A DNA stretch of 9,819 nucleotides from assembly GCA_024278345.1 (NCBI GenBank), contig JAJRTK010000150.1, positions 1 through 9,819 of the forward strand, in the 5' to 3' direction. Position numbers and translations under genes: made by a program. Within the stretch, counting starts at the first letter, position 1, and every line of letters begins with the position of its first letter. This DNA comes from a bacterium (GTDB lineage Bacteria > CSSED10-310 > JAJRTK01). The notes under the pieces are model-generated. The model had not been told where the DNA came from, searched no databases, and saw nothing but the letters and a program-made list of their open reading frames with translations. Below, one piece after another: positions 1-7,679 of this stretch.

Positions 1-224
1 AAAGCCCAAGGCGAAACGGGCGCATTCCCCCGGGGTCGCCTACTGGGAGTCCTTCCCGCTACAGGGGAACGGCACACACGACGTGAAACGCCGCATTCCT
101 TGCCGCTTGTCCGCGAACTCAAAGGCGCTTCCCCCCAACCCTGAAAGCAAAACCGCCACGGCCAAATCCTCTTTCAGGGAACCCCAACCACAAAGCTCCA
201 CTCACCAAGCCCCACACTTCCTTC
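1..224. other. Left-edge region without a supported gene
   Basis: I see no convincing gene here. A frame is open from base 1 to a TGA at 142-144, so the tail of an upstream plus-strand gene is possible, but its 47 residues match nothing I recognise. Another open frame runs on through the inverted-repeat element to about 490. It is Pro/Ser/Arg-rich and looks like chance openness in GC-rich DNA. A perfect 9-bp inverted repeat (139-147 with 171-179, 23-nt loop) could form a hairpin, but no T-run follows it, so it is not a classical terminator. A smaller hairpin (53-57 with 65-69) is unremarkable. Confidence 0.4.
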
Positions 225-425
225 GGCCTCGGTCATGGTACCGGCCACGGTTCAGATTTCAGACGCCGCCCCGGGGCTTCCAGCCCTGGAACCCGGCGGA
301 GGCTCCGCCTCCGGACCTCCGCTTGGAGCGCCGCTCCCAGACCCACGCCAGGGAGCCAGCTCCCTGGACCCACATCTTTGTGCGCTGCGCGCTTTTTTCG
401 GGTGGCCGGTACCATGACCGAGGCC
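225..425. repeat. 24-bp perfect inverted repeat enclosing five hairpins
   Basis: Bases 225-248 are the exact reverse complement of 402-425 (24 of 24). Both arms carry the palindrome GGTACC. The 153 bp between them are packed with shorter hairpins: 274-294 (ggg/ccc and ttcca/tggaa, loop gccc, one bulge), 297-313 (cggaggc, tcc, gcctccg), 322-340 (core ggagc, gcc, gctcc), 348-367 (9-bp stem, 2-base gap) and 382-392 (gcgc, tgc, gcgc) followed by six T at 393-398. As RNA this would be a multibranched structure closed by a long helix. As DNA it looks like a small non-autonomous element with terminal inverted repeats (MITE-like). I see no target-site duplication at its borders and no coding potential. 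The symmetry is seen directly; the identity is unknown. Confidence 0.7.
382..398 (+). terminator. Weak hairpin plus T-run inside the inverted-repeat element
   Basis: GCGC-TGC-GCGC is followed directly by six T. The layout is that of an intrinsic terminator on the plus strand, but the stem is only 4 bp. It lies just before the right arm (402-425). If it worked, a plus-strand transcript would stop before the closing 24-bp helix was complete, which could be an attenuator arrangement. That reading is speculation. Confidence 0.25.
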
Positions 426-736
426 CTGGTCGCGCAATCCACAACTGGCTCGCGGAGCTGGGCTACCCACCCTCTCATCTCCTCAACTGAGCCGCTCCAC
501 CTTCCCCCCAAGTCTTTGTCAAGGGCTCCCCGCCAGACCTCTGTACTTGTAAGCTCCGAATACTATGAATTGATAGGTCCCAAATCCCGCCTGAGAGCCG
601 CTGCGGTAACTGATCCTCTGTTTCACCGACTTCACCCACCGGACAACACTTCCCGTTGCTTGCCGATAATGAAGACAACCTGAGTGATCGCTGGTTGCGC
701 CCAAAACAGAAAAAATCGGTATCGGGAGAGAATGTT
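426..736 (+). promoter_or_regulatory. Leader region of the central operon, weak promoter candidates
   Basis: No gene is supported in these 311 bases, which should hold the promoter of the large gene at 737. Candidates are weak. One is GATAAT at 665-670 (one mismatch to TATAAT) with CGGACA at 640-645 and a long 19-base spacer. Another is TTGTAA at 547-552 with TGATAG at 571-576 and an 18-base spacer. TACTAT at 561-566 is a fair -10 box without a partner at the right distance. I see no clear operator or riboswitch. Short open frames here have no ribosome-binding sites. Confidence 0.25.
724..730 (+). promoter_or_regulatory. Ribosome-binding site fixing the start at 737
   Basis: GGGAGAG lies 6 bases before the ATG at 737. 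The in-frame ATG further upstream at 656 has no purine-rich stretch in front of it. The 27 residues it would add read like untranslated leader. An out-of-frame ATG at 732 is ignored. Confidence 0.75.
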
Positions 737-3700
737 ATGAAATTTCAATCCTCCAACCTCAAGAATCGGAAGGTGTTTGCGGCGAGCTTGACTGGAGTTG
801 GCCCAAGTTGCCACAAGCTCCAGTTGGCAGAGGGGAAGGCTGCACGGGTTGGCGCATTCTCCCGTCTTGAGCGGTTTTCGAGCTCGATTCTGCTGGATGT
901 CAAAGGCGGAGATCGGGTTCACTTGAGCCTCGGTGCTCAGGCGGCGGTGGAGCTCTCCTTTGCCGGCGGGAAGTCTTACGCCTTGGAGCCAGGCTCGGCA
1001 GCCCAGCTCCGCGTTTCCGCCGCCAGTGCGGACCAGGTGTCCATGGACGAGGCCATGGCGCGGCTCATCGAAGTGGAGGTTCCGCCAAAGGGGCTGGAGC
1101 AGGCGAAATCAGTCATGGGGCAGCCCTGCGTTGAGCGTCTGCCTCAAGCAGCCATGCAGTCGAAGGCGCGGGTTACCATGATGGGACAACAGGCGGCTCG
1201 CCAACTCCGGTCCGGTCGGGGCTCTAACGTCGGCGAGATCCGCCAACTGCTCCAGCAGCTTGACGGCGAATTGAAGGCGGCGGGGGATTCCCAAGGTCGT
1301 GCGATGATTCAGGAGTTGCGGCAGGATCTGGAGGCGGCCGTGGCTGCCGGGCTGTCACCCGTTGAGGCCATGGATCTGGCCCTGGAGGTGCCTGGAAGGC
1401 TCGATTCTCTCGAGTCCCGGCTGTTTGGAGCCATCGAGGACTCCAACGGATGGACGACGGGTCCGAAAGTCTCCCAGCGGGGGCGCCAGATGTTGGGCGA
1501 CCTGTTGGCTTCGGTGCAACGCCGGCCCGGCCAGGCGCCACTTGGTTATCCGGAGGGCCGATTCCCGGTGGCGGGATCGAGGCGTTCTGGCGGTTCTGGT
1601 GGCGCAGTGGGAGCGCGGGGAACAGGGCCCGAGGCGGTGGAGGATCCAGGCGCTCGCCAGCAGAGGCTCCAACAGGCCAAATCCCTTGCGGGCGATCTTG
1701 GTTTCCAGATGCCGAAGAAGAAGGGGCCGCAGCTCTCGGCCGCGGAGAAAACCGCCATCGACAAGCGGATTGCCAAGGCCAATGACGATGCCGCGGTTCG
1801 TTTGTCCAAGGACCCCAAGGCGATGGCCGCTGCGAGTCCGTCGCAGAAGGCCAGGCTCCTTAAGAAGCTCATCGGCGGCTATACTTCTGATGCCGAGGAT
1901 CGGGCGATGGTCCGGATTCTTGGGAGCGCCAAGTCGAAGAAGGAATTTGATGCCATCGTCGCCAAGGCGGGGGGCTGGAAGAAGGTTTTCGGGGAGCTGG
2001 ACGACAAGGGAGCGAAGCGCAAGCTCAGCGCTCTTGCCAACAAATGGAAAACGCGGCAGAAGACGGCGTTCAGCAACGCGTTGAACCTTTTGGAGCAGGC
2101 CAAAACACCGGAGGAGGCCAAGGCTCTGGCCGATCAGCTTGGTGGCCTGGATCTCAAGCACAAGCTCAAGGACCCCAAGCTGCTCAAACGCCTTGAAGCC
2201 GTGGCGAAACGCTTCAAGATGCCCGCCCTCGGCTATGGATTGCCGCCTGGCGCCGTAAAGAACATCCGCAAACAGATCGCCAAGGCGAATGACGATGCCG
2301 CGGTCAAGCTGGCGGAGAACAAGAACGTCATGAACGTGGCGAGCCCGGCGGAAAAGGCCAAGCTCATCCGGACCTTGATGAAGGGGTGGACCAAGGATCG
2401 GGAAGATATGGCGATTTACAAGATCCTTTCTTCGGTGAAATCGAAAAAGGAATTCGACGAAGTGATGCGCTTGGCCGGCGGGAAAGCCGTGGTCAAAGAG
2501 CTCGATCACAGCGAATCGAAAAGGAAGCTCAACCAGCTCGTGGGAGCCTGGGGCCGCGTGGATCTGGCGACGAACAAGAAAACGGCGCAGAAGTTCTTGA
2601 ACGTGTTGGCCAACCCCAAGCGGCGGGCCGAATTGGGGGCCACGCGGTCACCGACGGCGCAGGAGCTGGCCAAGGCGGGGGGAAGCTTCAGCCTGCCTGG
2701 AGCAAAGAACGATCGTCTCCTGGCCCAGGCGGGGAAGGCCATGGGACAGGCCAAACAGTTCATCGCCAAGAATGCCTACGACATCAAGTATGATCAGCAA
2801 GCGCAGACCGAGCTCGTGCTCGAGCAGCGGCGGCGGGAAATCAAGGGTAAGCCGAAACTGGACTGGACGAAGCTCACCGCCGACGCGGAAAAAATCACCA
2901 GCGATCCTGAGCTCGACAAGAAGGTCAAGGAGTTTCGACGGAAGTACAACAAGGGCCGCTTCCTGGGCATCGGGAGTATCAACCTCAAAGAGGCGAAAGA
3001 AAAATACATCACCCGGCAGATGGAGGCCCTGGCGAAGAAAAACGGCATCTCCAAGCAAACGATGAAATCCTTGGTCACCCAGCGGATGGGCCAGATTTAC
3101 GGCCAAGCCGGAGGAATGCTCAAGGCGCACAACAAAAAGTTGCTCGGCCCGTTGAAGAAACAGCTTGCTCAGATCGAGAAAACCAAAGGCAAAAACAGCC
3201 CCGAGGCCGTGGCTCTCAGAAAGAGGATCGCCACCATCGAAAAGGCCGTGGGTCCTTACACCGAGCACGTCAGCTCCGTGGGAGAGACCTACAGCAGTAT
3301 GTTCAAGGTGCCGCCCAGTTTTTGGGAGACATTCGTCAAAGTCTTTTCCGTCATCGCCGACATTGCCGCCGCTGTGGCAAGTCTCTTTCCAGGGGTGGGG
3401 CAAATCATCGGCGCGGCATATTTTGGCGTCAAGGCCATCGTTTCCGCGGTCCAGGGTGATCTCCTTGGGATGTTCACCAATATCGCCAGTGCCATCCCCG
3501 GAGTCGGTGCCGCCATCGGCGGAGCCGTGGGCAAGGGAGTCCAGATCGCGGGGAAGATCGCCCAGGCGGCCATCGGCGTGGGCAAAGGGATCGCAAGCGG
3601 GGATATCCTTGGCGTTCTGGGCGGGTTGGCCAGCGCCGCCGGAGGCCTGGGCCAGGCCGGAGGCGCCGTGGGCAAGATAGCCGGAAAGGTGAGCCAGGGA

Positions 3701-5944
3701 CTCAACGCCGCCACCAGTGCCGGGCGCATGGTGGATGGCGCGGTCCGCGGCGATATCGGAGCCATGCTGGGAGGTCTGAGCGGCGTCGCCGGTGGAATCG
3801 GCGCCATGGCCGCGCCAGGCTCCGATCTGAGCAAGGCCATGAGCTACGCCACCAAGGGAATCGGGATGGCCAACAGCCTGAGCCGCGGCGACTGGGCTGG
3901 GGCTCTGGGCCAAGCCGCGGCAATCGCGGGGCAGAACATCAAGGATCCCACCGCCCGCCAAGTGCTCCAGCACGCCAAGAATGCCATTCCTTTCGTGAAT
4001 TCCCTGGCCAAAGGGGATCTGAGTGGTGCGCTGAATGCCGTCTCCAACGAGCTGGGGAACCTACCGGTCAGCGGCGATGTCAAGAAGGCTTTCGACTTGG
4101 CCAAGCACGGAATCCGTTTCGCCGATGCCCTGGGATCCGGCGATTTCGGCCGGGCGCTGAACAACCTGTCCCAAGGCTTGGGTGGATTGTCCGGCGACCC
4201 GACGTTCCAGAAACTTGCCAAAGGCCTTGGCCAGGGTGGAGATTTGCTCAAGGGTATCCAATCGGGGGACCCGTCAGCCATGCTCCAGGCCTTGGCAGGC
4301 AAAGACGGCAAGGGAGGCCTTCTTGGCACCATGGGTGCTCAGGGCCTCACAGACGCCCTTGGCGGCTTGGGGAAGAAGGCGGGCGAGCTCTTGGGTTCTC
4401 CGGACTTCAAGACAGTGCTGGATGTGACCAAATCGGGAACAGCCTTCATTCAGGGTCTGGCAAACGGCGATCTGAGCGCCGCTCTCTCCGGGGTTGCGGG
4501 ACTGACAGGACCGTTGGGGAAAGTCGTGCCACAACTCAAGTCCACCTTGGACACGGCGGTACCGCTGGCGCAAGCCATGGCCAAGGGCGACTTCGGAGCT
4601 GCCTTGGGAGCTTTGGCCAAGAGCCCGTTGACCCAGGAACTGGGCAAGCAGTTGGGAGTTCTGGAACCGCTGGCTCAGATGGCCGATGGCAGCGCCCTCA
4701 AAACCCTGGAGGGCCTTGGCCGCTCCTTGGGACAAGTGGCCGGCGGGATCGCCCGCGGCGAAAGCGCGGCGATCCTCAACGGGATCGACCAGTCTATTGC
4801 GGAGCTGCGGAATGCCGCCGGGCCGGCTTCCCCCATGGGACGGACACTGGATCTCGCCGGTCGCGCCGTTGGACTTGGCCGCGCAATCTCCAGTGGGAAT
4901 CTTGGCTCCGTCGCCCCGGCGGCAGGTCAGATCCTGGGGCCGCTGGCCACCAGAACCGAGATCAAGGGAATCATCAGAAACCCGGTGGTTCGAGGTGTGG
5001 CGCAGGCTGCTCAGCAGGGAGCGCCAATGCTTCAAGCCCTGTCAAGTGGTGAGTGGGGCAAGGCGTTGGACGTCGTAGGCAGCGAGCTGGGCCGACTTGG
5101 CGATAATCCCGCGGCGCGGGGAGTCTCCAGGATGATCGCCGATGGCGTCCGATTTACCGGTGCCTTGGCCAGCGGCGAATGGGGTCGGGCGCTGGAAACG
5201 GCAGCCACGAAATACAAGGCGTTGGGCAACGCCCCCGAGGCCGTACGGTTCGGCGAAGCCGTCGGCCAGTTCACAGGGTTGATGGATGGCCTAGGCCGAA
5301 GAGATGCCCAGGCCGTGGCTGGCACATTGGGCGGCCCAAACGGTCTCCTTTCCATGGCCTCGGCGGGTAATATGACAAAGGCCTTTGAAGGCGCGGCGGC
5401 TCTGGCCGGTAGAACACTGGAAAGCCCGGAATTGACGGCCGCCCTGGAACTGACCCAGGCGGGGACTAGGTTCTTCTCCTCCGTTTCGGACGGCCGGTTT
5501 GGCCGTGCCTTGCAGGAAGTCGCACACTTGACTCCCCAGTTGGGCTCCGCCGCGAGCCAGCTTAATCGTCTGGCCGGCGCCGGCTCGCCGCTCCTAAGCT
5601 CCATGAAGCATGGGGACCTTCAGCGATTCACCTCGGAGCTTGCCGGGCATCCGGCAACGTCTGAGATCGCCAAGAGCTTTGATTCTCTCGAACCTCTTTC
5701 CCGTTTGCTCTCCGGCGATGCGCTCCAGTCCTTGGAACAGATGAAAGGCGATCTTGGAAAGGCACGCGTTCTGTCGGAGCACCTGGAGGAGGTTCGCCGA
5801 TTCGAGGGAACCGCTCGAGATCTCGTAGAGAGGTTCGGCAGGGATACCCCCGCCATGGCGGAGCATCTGTTGACTAGATCTGGCTACATGAAACCTACCA
5901 CCATCAGTGAAGAACTCGAGGCCGAATTGGAGATCGTAGCATGA
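737..5944 (+). CDS. Giant repeat protein of unknown function (1735 aa)
   Basis: I do not recognise this protein and see no catalytic motif. It begins with no signal peptide. In order it has: a probable beta-rich N-terminal domain (residues about 20-115); a helical stretch (165-235); a Gly/Ser/Arg-rich linker (about 240-310); two copies of a lysine-rich helical module (about 331-440 and 500-612), each with IAKANDDAAV and SKKEFD; a basic, coiled-coil-like region (about 655-850); a hydrophobic hairpin at 864-904 around FPGVG; then about 780 residues of Gly/Ala-rich repeats. The tail is acidic (SEELEAELE). The only cysteines are C25 and C131. The stop overlaps the next start by 4 bp (ATGA), which suggests translational coupling. 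Size, low Cys and the solenoid-like repeats would fit a structural, surface or exported protein, or a large effector. Tape-measure protein is an alternative, but no phage genes lie nearby. The gene is certain; the function is open. Confidence 0.9.
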   Translation: MKFQSSNLKNRKVFAASLTGVGPSCHKLQLAEGKAARVGAFSRLERFSSSILLDVKGGDRVHLSLGAQAAVELSFAGGKSYALEPGSAAQLRVSAASADQVSMDEAMARLIEVEVPPKGLEQAKSVMGQPCVERLPQAAMQSKARVTMMGQQAARQLRSGRGSNVGEIRQLLQQLDGELKAAGDSQGRAMIQELRQDLEAAVAAGLSPVEAMDLALEVPGRLDSLESRLFGAIEDSNGWTTGPKVSQRGRQMLGDLLASVQRRPGQAPLGYPEGRFPVAGSRRSGGSGGAVGARGTGPEAVEDPGARQQRLQQAKSLAGDLGFQMPKKKGPQLSAAEKTAIDKRIAKANDDAAVRLSKDPKAMAAASPSQKARLLKKLIGGYTSDAEDRAMVRILGSAKSKKEFDAIVAKAGGWKKVFGELDDKGAKRKLSALANKWKTRQKTAFSNALNLLEQAKTPEEAKALADQLGGLDLKHKLKDPKLLKRLEAVAKRFKMPALGYGLPPGAVKNIRKQIAKANDDAAVKLAENKNVMNVASPAEKAKLIRTLMKGWTKDREDMAIYKILSSVKSKKEFDEVMRLAGGKAVVKELDHSESKRKLNQLVGAWGRVDLATNKKTAQKFLNVLANPKRRAELGATRSPTAQELAKAGGSFSLPGAKNDRLLAQAGKAMGQAKQFIAKNAYDIKYDQQAQTELVLEQRRREIKGKPKLDWTKLTADAEKITSDPELDKKVKEFRRKYNKGRFLGIGSINLKEAKEKYITRQMEALAKKNGISKQTMKSLVTQRMGQIYGQAGGMLKAHNKKLLGPLKKQLAQIEKTKGKNSPEAVALRKRIATIEKAVGPYTEHVSSVGETYSSMFKVPPSFWETFVKVFSVIADIAAAVASLFPGVGQIIGAAYFGVKAIVSAVQGDLLGMFTNIASAIPGVGAAIGGAVGKGVQIAGKIAQAAIGVGKGIASGDILGVLGGLASAAGGLGQAGGAVGKIAGKVSQGLNAATSAGRMVDGAVRGDIGAMLGGLSGVAGGIGAMAAPGSDLSKAMSYATKGIGMANSLSRGDWAGALGQAAAIAGQNIKDPTARQVLQHAKNAIPFVNSLAKGDLSGALNAVSNELGNLPVSGDVKKAFDLAKHGIRFADALGSGDFGRALNNLSQGLGGLSGDPTFQKLAKGLGQGGDLLKGIQSGDPSAMLQALAGKDGKGGLLGTMGAQGLTDALGGLGKKAGELLGSPDFKTVLDVTKSGTAFIQGLANGDLSAALSGVAGLTGPLGKVVPQLKSTLDTAVPLAQAMAKGDFGAALGALAKSPLTQELGKQLGVLEPLAQMADGSALKTLEGLGRSLGQVAGGIARGESAAILNGIDQSIAELRNAAGPASPMGRTLDLAGRAVGLGRAISSGNLGSVAPAAGQILGPLATRTEIKGIIRNPVVRGVAQAAQQGAPMLQALSSGEWGKALDVVGSELGRLGDNPAARGVSRMIADGVRFTGALASGEWGRALETAATKYKALGNAPEAVRFGEAVGQFTGLMDGLGRRDAQAVAGTLGGPNGLLSMASAGNMTKAFEGAAALAGRTLESPELTAALELTQAGTRFFSSVSDGRFGRALQEVAHLTPQLGSAASQLNRLAGAGSPLLSSMKHGDLQRFTSELAGHPATSEIAKSFDSLEPLSRLLSGDALQSLEQMKGDLGKARVLSEHLEEVRRFEGTARDLVERFGRDTPAMAEHLLTRSGYMKPTTISEELEAELEIVA
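1727..2056 (+). repeat. Helical module, copy 1 (within the giant protein)
   Basis: This encodes residues about 331-440. It carries IAKANDDAAVRL, then a Ser-Pro turn, a KKLIGGYTSDAEDRAMVRIL helix pair, KSKKEFD and a closing KRKLSALANKW helix. Copy 2 lies exactly 507 bp (169 codons) downstream at the IAKANDD anchor. The pattern of a W/Y-T-x-D turn followed by a hydrophobic IL helix recalls annexin-like helical modules in some large bacterial proteins. That resemblance is from memory and was not tested. Confidence 0.8.
2234..2572 (+). repeat. Helical module, copy 2 (within the giant protein)
   Basis: This encodes residues about 500-612. It aligns end to end with copy 1: IAKANDDAAVKL, LMKGWTKDREDMAIYKIL, KSKKEFDEV and KRKLNQLVGAWG. 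The match continues weakly past the module, with a KTAQKFLNVLA segment resembling KTAFSNALNLL after copy 1. The original duplication was therefore probably about 169 codons long. Around the IAKANDD anchor the two DNA copies (from 1769 and from 2276) differ at only a few, mostly synonymous, positions. Confidence 0.8.
3437..5776 (+). repeat. Array of ~42-residue G-[DEN]-[FWL] repeats (protein level)
   Basis: This encodes residues about 901-1680 of the giant protein. A motif of the type G-[DEN]-[FWLI]-x-x-A-L recurs about 17 times, with the glycine near residues 907, 955, 1005, 1051, 1093, 1135, 1177, 1244, 1284, 1341, 1387, 1438, 1480, 1544, 1586, 1626 and 1660. Runs are exactly 42 residues apart (1051, 1093, 1135, 1177; also 1438 to 1480 and 1544 to 1586), with 34-67 elsewhere. 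Clear units include GDFGRALNN, GDLSGALNA, GEWGKALDV and GEWGRALET. Each unit probably holds two or more amphipathic helices, so an alpha-solenoid is likely. Copies have diverged in DNA, so this is an old expansion. Confidence 0.8.
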
Positions 5945-7665
5945 TCGATGGGCTGCCCGATCCAGAAATGGCAAGCGCCTGGTGGCAGTCCGCCAGAGGA
6001 GCGGATTTGGAGGCAGGCGCTCCAGGCATCTGGTCCTATTTCGATCTGGTCCGGAAGACGAAGAGCTCCACCCCCTCCGTGGCCAAGTGGGCACGCCGTA
6101 GATTGGCGGCATTGGTGCCTCCCTTTCCCGTGGACTCCCTCTTGGAGCTGATTGAGGATGGCGACCCGACTCTTGCGGCTTGGGCGGCCATACACCTTTC
6201 GGTCGCGGCTTCCCAGGGGTTCCTGGATCGAAGCGAGGCGCTCCGGCATTTGCTCCCGCGTCTCCGCTCGTCCAGGGGCGCACGAGGAATCGCGTTTGCC
6301 CAAGCTTTGGGACGGCTTGGTGGAGAAGAAGCCCTTGAGGCCTTGATCCAGAAAATGAAGAAATGTTCTTCTGGAACAGATCTGAAGATTGCTCTATTGG
6401 GGGAACTTGGTCAGTTGCCAGAAGCCCGAAGCCTCCTTCTGGAAGAGCTTCAAAAGGTTGCGACCCCTGAAAAGCTGTGGCCCATTGCCCGGAACCTCCT
6501 CCCTGCCTCCAGCCCGGAAGCCCTGATACCTATCAGCCAAAAGTGCCAGGCTCTGGGGCTGTCGCCCTTTAGCGAAGCTGCGCTCCTCACCATGGCCTTC
6601 CCTGCCGGAGGAAACGGGTTCGTCTTTGAGCTTGACTCTTTGCTCGGACCAGACTGGAGCTCTCTCGGAGGACGTTTTATCGACAGCCTCAACCTCTATT
6701 TTGAAGTCGTCCGCGTACCTGATTTCCCAGTCAGGCGCCTTGCCAAAAGCCTTCGGGCGGGAAAGATCGAAGAGCTTTTGGAGCAGTTGATCGAATCCGT
6801 CGGCCACGGGCAGTCTCCGGCGAACTCCTTGAGCCCTGAAACCTCTTTGTCGGAAGCGTGGCCTGAAGGCCATGCCGCGGATCGACACTGCCATGCTCTT
6901 CTGGAACACTGGCTGCCGTTGGCACGAAAAGCGGATCCCAAAAAGCGAGCCACGATCTCCATGGCTCGCTACGGCATCGGCGCCGTTCTAGCTTTCCAGG
7001 CACGCCGAGTGGTCCGGCGAGCACTGGTTCCCTCGGCATCTGCCACCGACCTGGTAAATTCAGTCGCCGCCATGGGCGCCTCATTGCCCCCGGGATTGAT
7101 GGAACGTTGGCTCACGGCCGGGCAAGAGTTTGCGGACGGGATCCAGGCGATCCTGAAAGAAGGCGTCACTTCCCAAGCTGGCAACTGGTGTGCGCTCATT
7201 GTAGCCCGGCGGAGATGGGAATCCATGGCCGAGGCTCTTCTTCTCTGTCTTGATAGCTGGCCAGGCCCCATCGGACGCCATACGATGCTCCTCGCCGCAC
7301 TGGGCATCCTTGGTGAAGCAACCGTGGCGGCGGCGGAACGGCTTTATATGAGTGGGGAGCTGGAGTCGCCGGAGATCGGATTCATCGCAGCCACTGTCAC
7401 TGGGACAAACGCCGCAGCCGCTTTCATCAAGAAGGCCCGGGAATTCGAGGACCTGGATCCCGTCGCCTATACCGCCCTCCTGGCACAGATCGCCCCGGAA
7501 GATGCACTGCTGGATATCGCCCCGGAGCTGGCCGACCCCAGCCCCGCCCTCGCCAAAGCGCTTCTGCCTTCCATAGAGTTGCTGACAAAGCTCGGCGACT
7601 TCTCCCACAAGCTTCTCCGGCGCACGCGGCGCCAAGCGAAAGGGAAAAGGAAAGGGCGAAAGTAG
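5941..7665 (+). CDS. HEAT-like helical repeat protein, partner of the giant protein
   Basis: This 574-residue protein is almost entirely alpha-helical and I do not recognise a named family. The N-terminal part has HEAT/Armadillo-like helix pairs: LLELIEDGDPTLAAWAAIHL (69-88), LLPRLRSSRGARGIAFAQAL (104-123) followed by GRLGGEEALEAL, and ALLGELGQLPEARSLLLEEL (151-170). Less regular helices follow to about 550. No signal peptide, membrane segment or catalytic motif is visible. The C-terminus is strongly basic (RRTRRQAKGKRKGRK), in contrast to the acidic tail of the upstream protein. The ATG shares ATGA with the upstream stop, and GGAG at 5929-5932 sits 8 bases before it, so the two genes are almost certainly co-translated. 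HEAT repeats are binding scaffolds, so a role as chaperone, assembly factor or adaptor for the giant protein is a reasonable inference, not a demonstrated one. Confidence 0.85.
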   Translation: MIDGLPDPEMASAWWQSARGADLEAGAPGIWSYFDLVRKTKSSTPSVAKWARRRLAALVPPFPVDSLLELIEDGDPTLAAWAAIHLSVAASQGFLDRSEALRHLLPRLRSSRGARGIAFAQALGRLGGEEALEALIQKMKKCSSGTDLKIALLGELGQLPEARSLLLEELQKVATPEKLWPIARNLLPASSPEALIPISQKCQALGLSPFSEAALLTMAFPAGGNGFVFELDSLLGPDWSSLGGRFIDSLNLYFEVVRVPDFPVRRLAKSLRAGKIEELLEQLIESVGHGQSPANSLSPETSLSEAWPEGHAADRHCHALLEHWLPLARKADPKKRATISMARYGIGAVLAFQARRVVRRALVPSASATDLVNSVAAMGASLPPGLMERWLTAGQEFADGIQAILKEGVTSQAGNWCALIVARRRWESMAEALLLCLDSWPGPIGRHTMLLAALGILGEATVAAAERLYMSGELESPEIGFIAATVTGTNAAAAFIKKAREFEDLDPVAYTALLAQIAPEDALLDIAPELADPSPALAKALLPSIELLTKLGDFSHKLLRRTRRQAKGKRKGRK

Positions 7666-7679
7666 ACTCCAGTTCTTTT
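7666..7679. other. 14-bp convergent junction without a clear terminator
   Basis: The plus-strand operon and the minus-strand gene pair end only 14 bp apart. A short T-run lies at 7675-7680, but the nearest good hairpin (7619-7623 with 7629-7633) is inside the upstream coding region and about 40 bp away. I see no standard intrinsic terminator for either side. Confidence 0.4.

Noticed and set aside
83-490. 135-residue open frame through the inverted-repeat element
   Set aside because: It is Pro/Arg/Ser-rich with no ribosome-binding site and crosses the hairpins and both arms; most likely chance.
656-736. Upstream in-frame start for the giant protein
   Set aside because: No Shine-Dalgarno precedes 656, while 737 has GGGAGAG at good spacing.
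1355-2509. 384-residue open frame on the minus strand
   Set aside because: It is antisense to the duplicated module and itself shows mirrored repeats, which is explained by the plus-strand duplication. No ribosome-binding site or recognisable domain.
2648-3973. 441-residue open frame on the minus strand
   Set aside because: It lies wholly antisense to the giant repeat gene, is His/Gly/Asp-rich as expected from reverse-complemented Ala/Gly/Lys codons, and has no family likeness.
3437-5776. CRISPR-like or DNA tandem repeat
   Set aside because: The period is in the protein only; units differ in DNA and there are no identical repeats with unique spacers.
737-5944. Phage tail tape-measure protein
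   Set aside because: Length and hydrophobic stretch fit loosely, but there are no tail, capsid or lysis genes around it and the repeat type is unusual for one. Kept only as an alternative.
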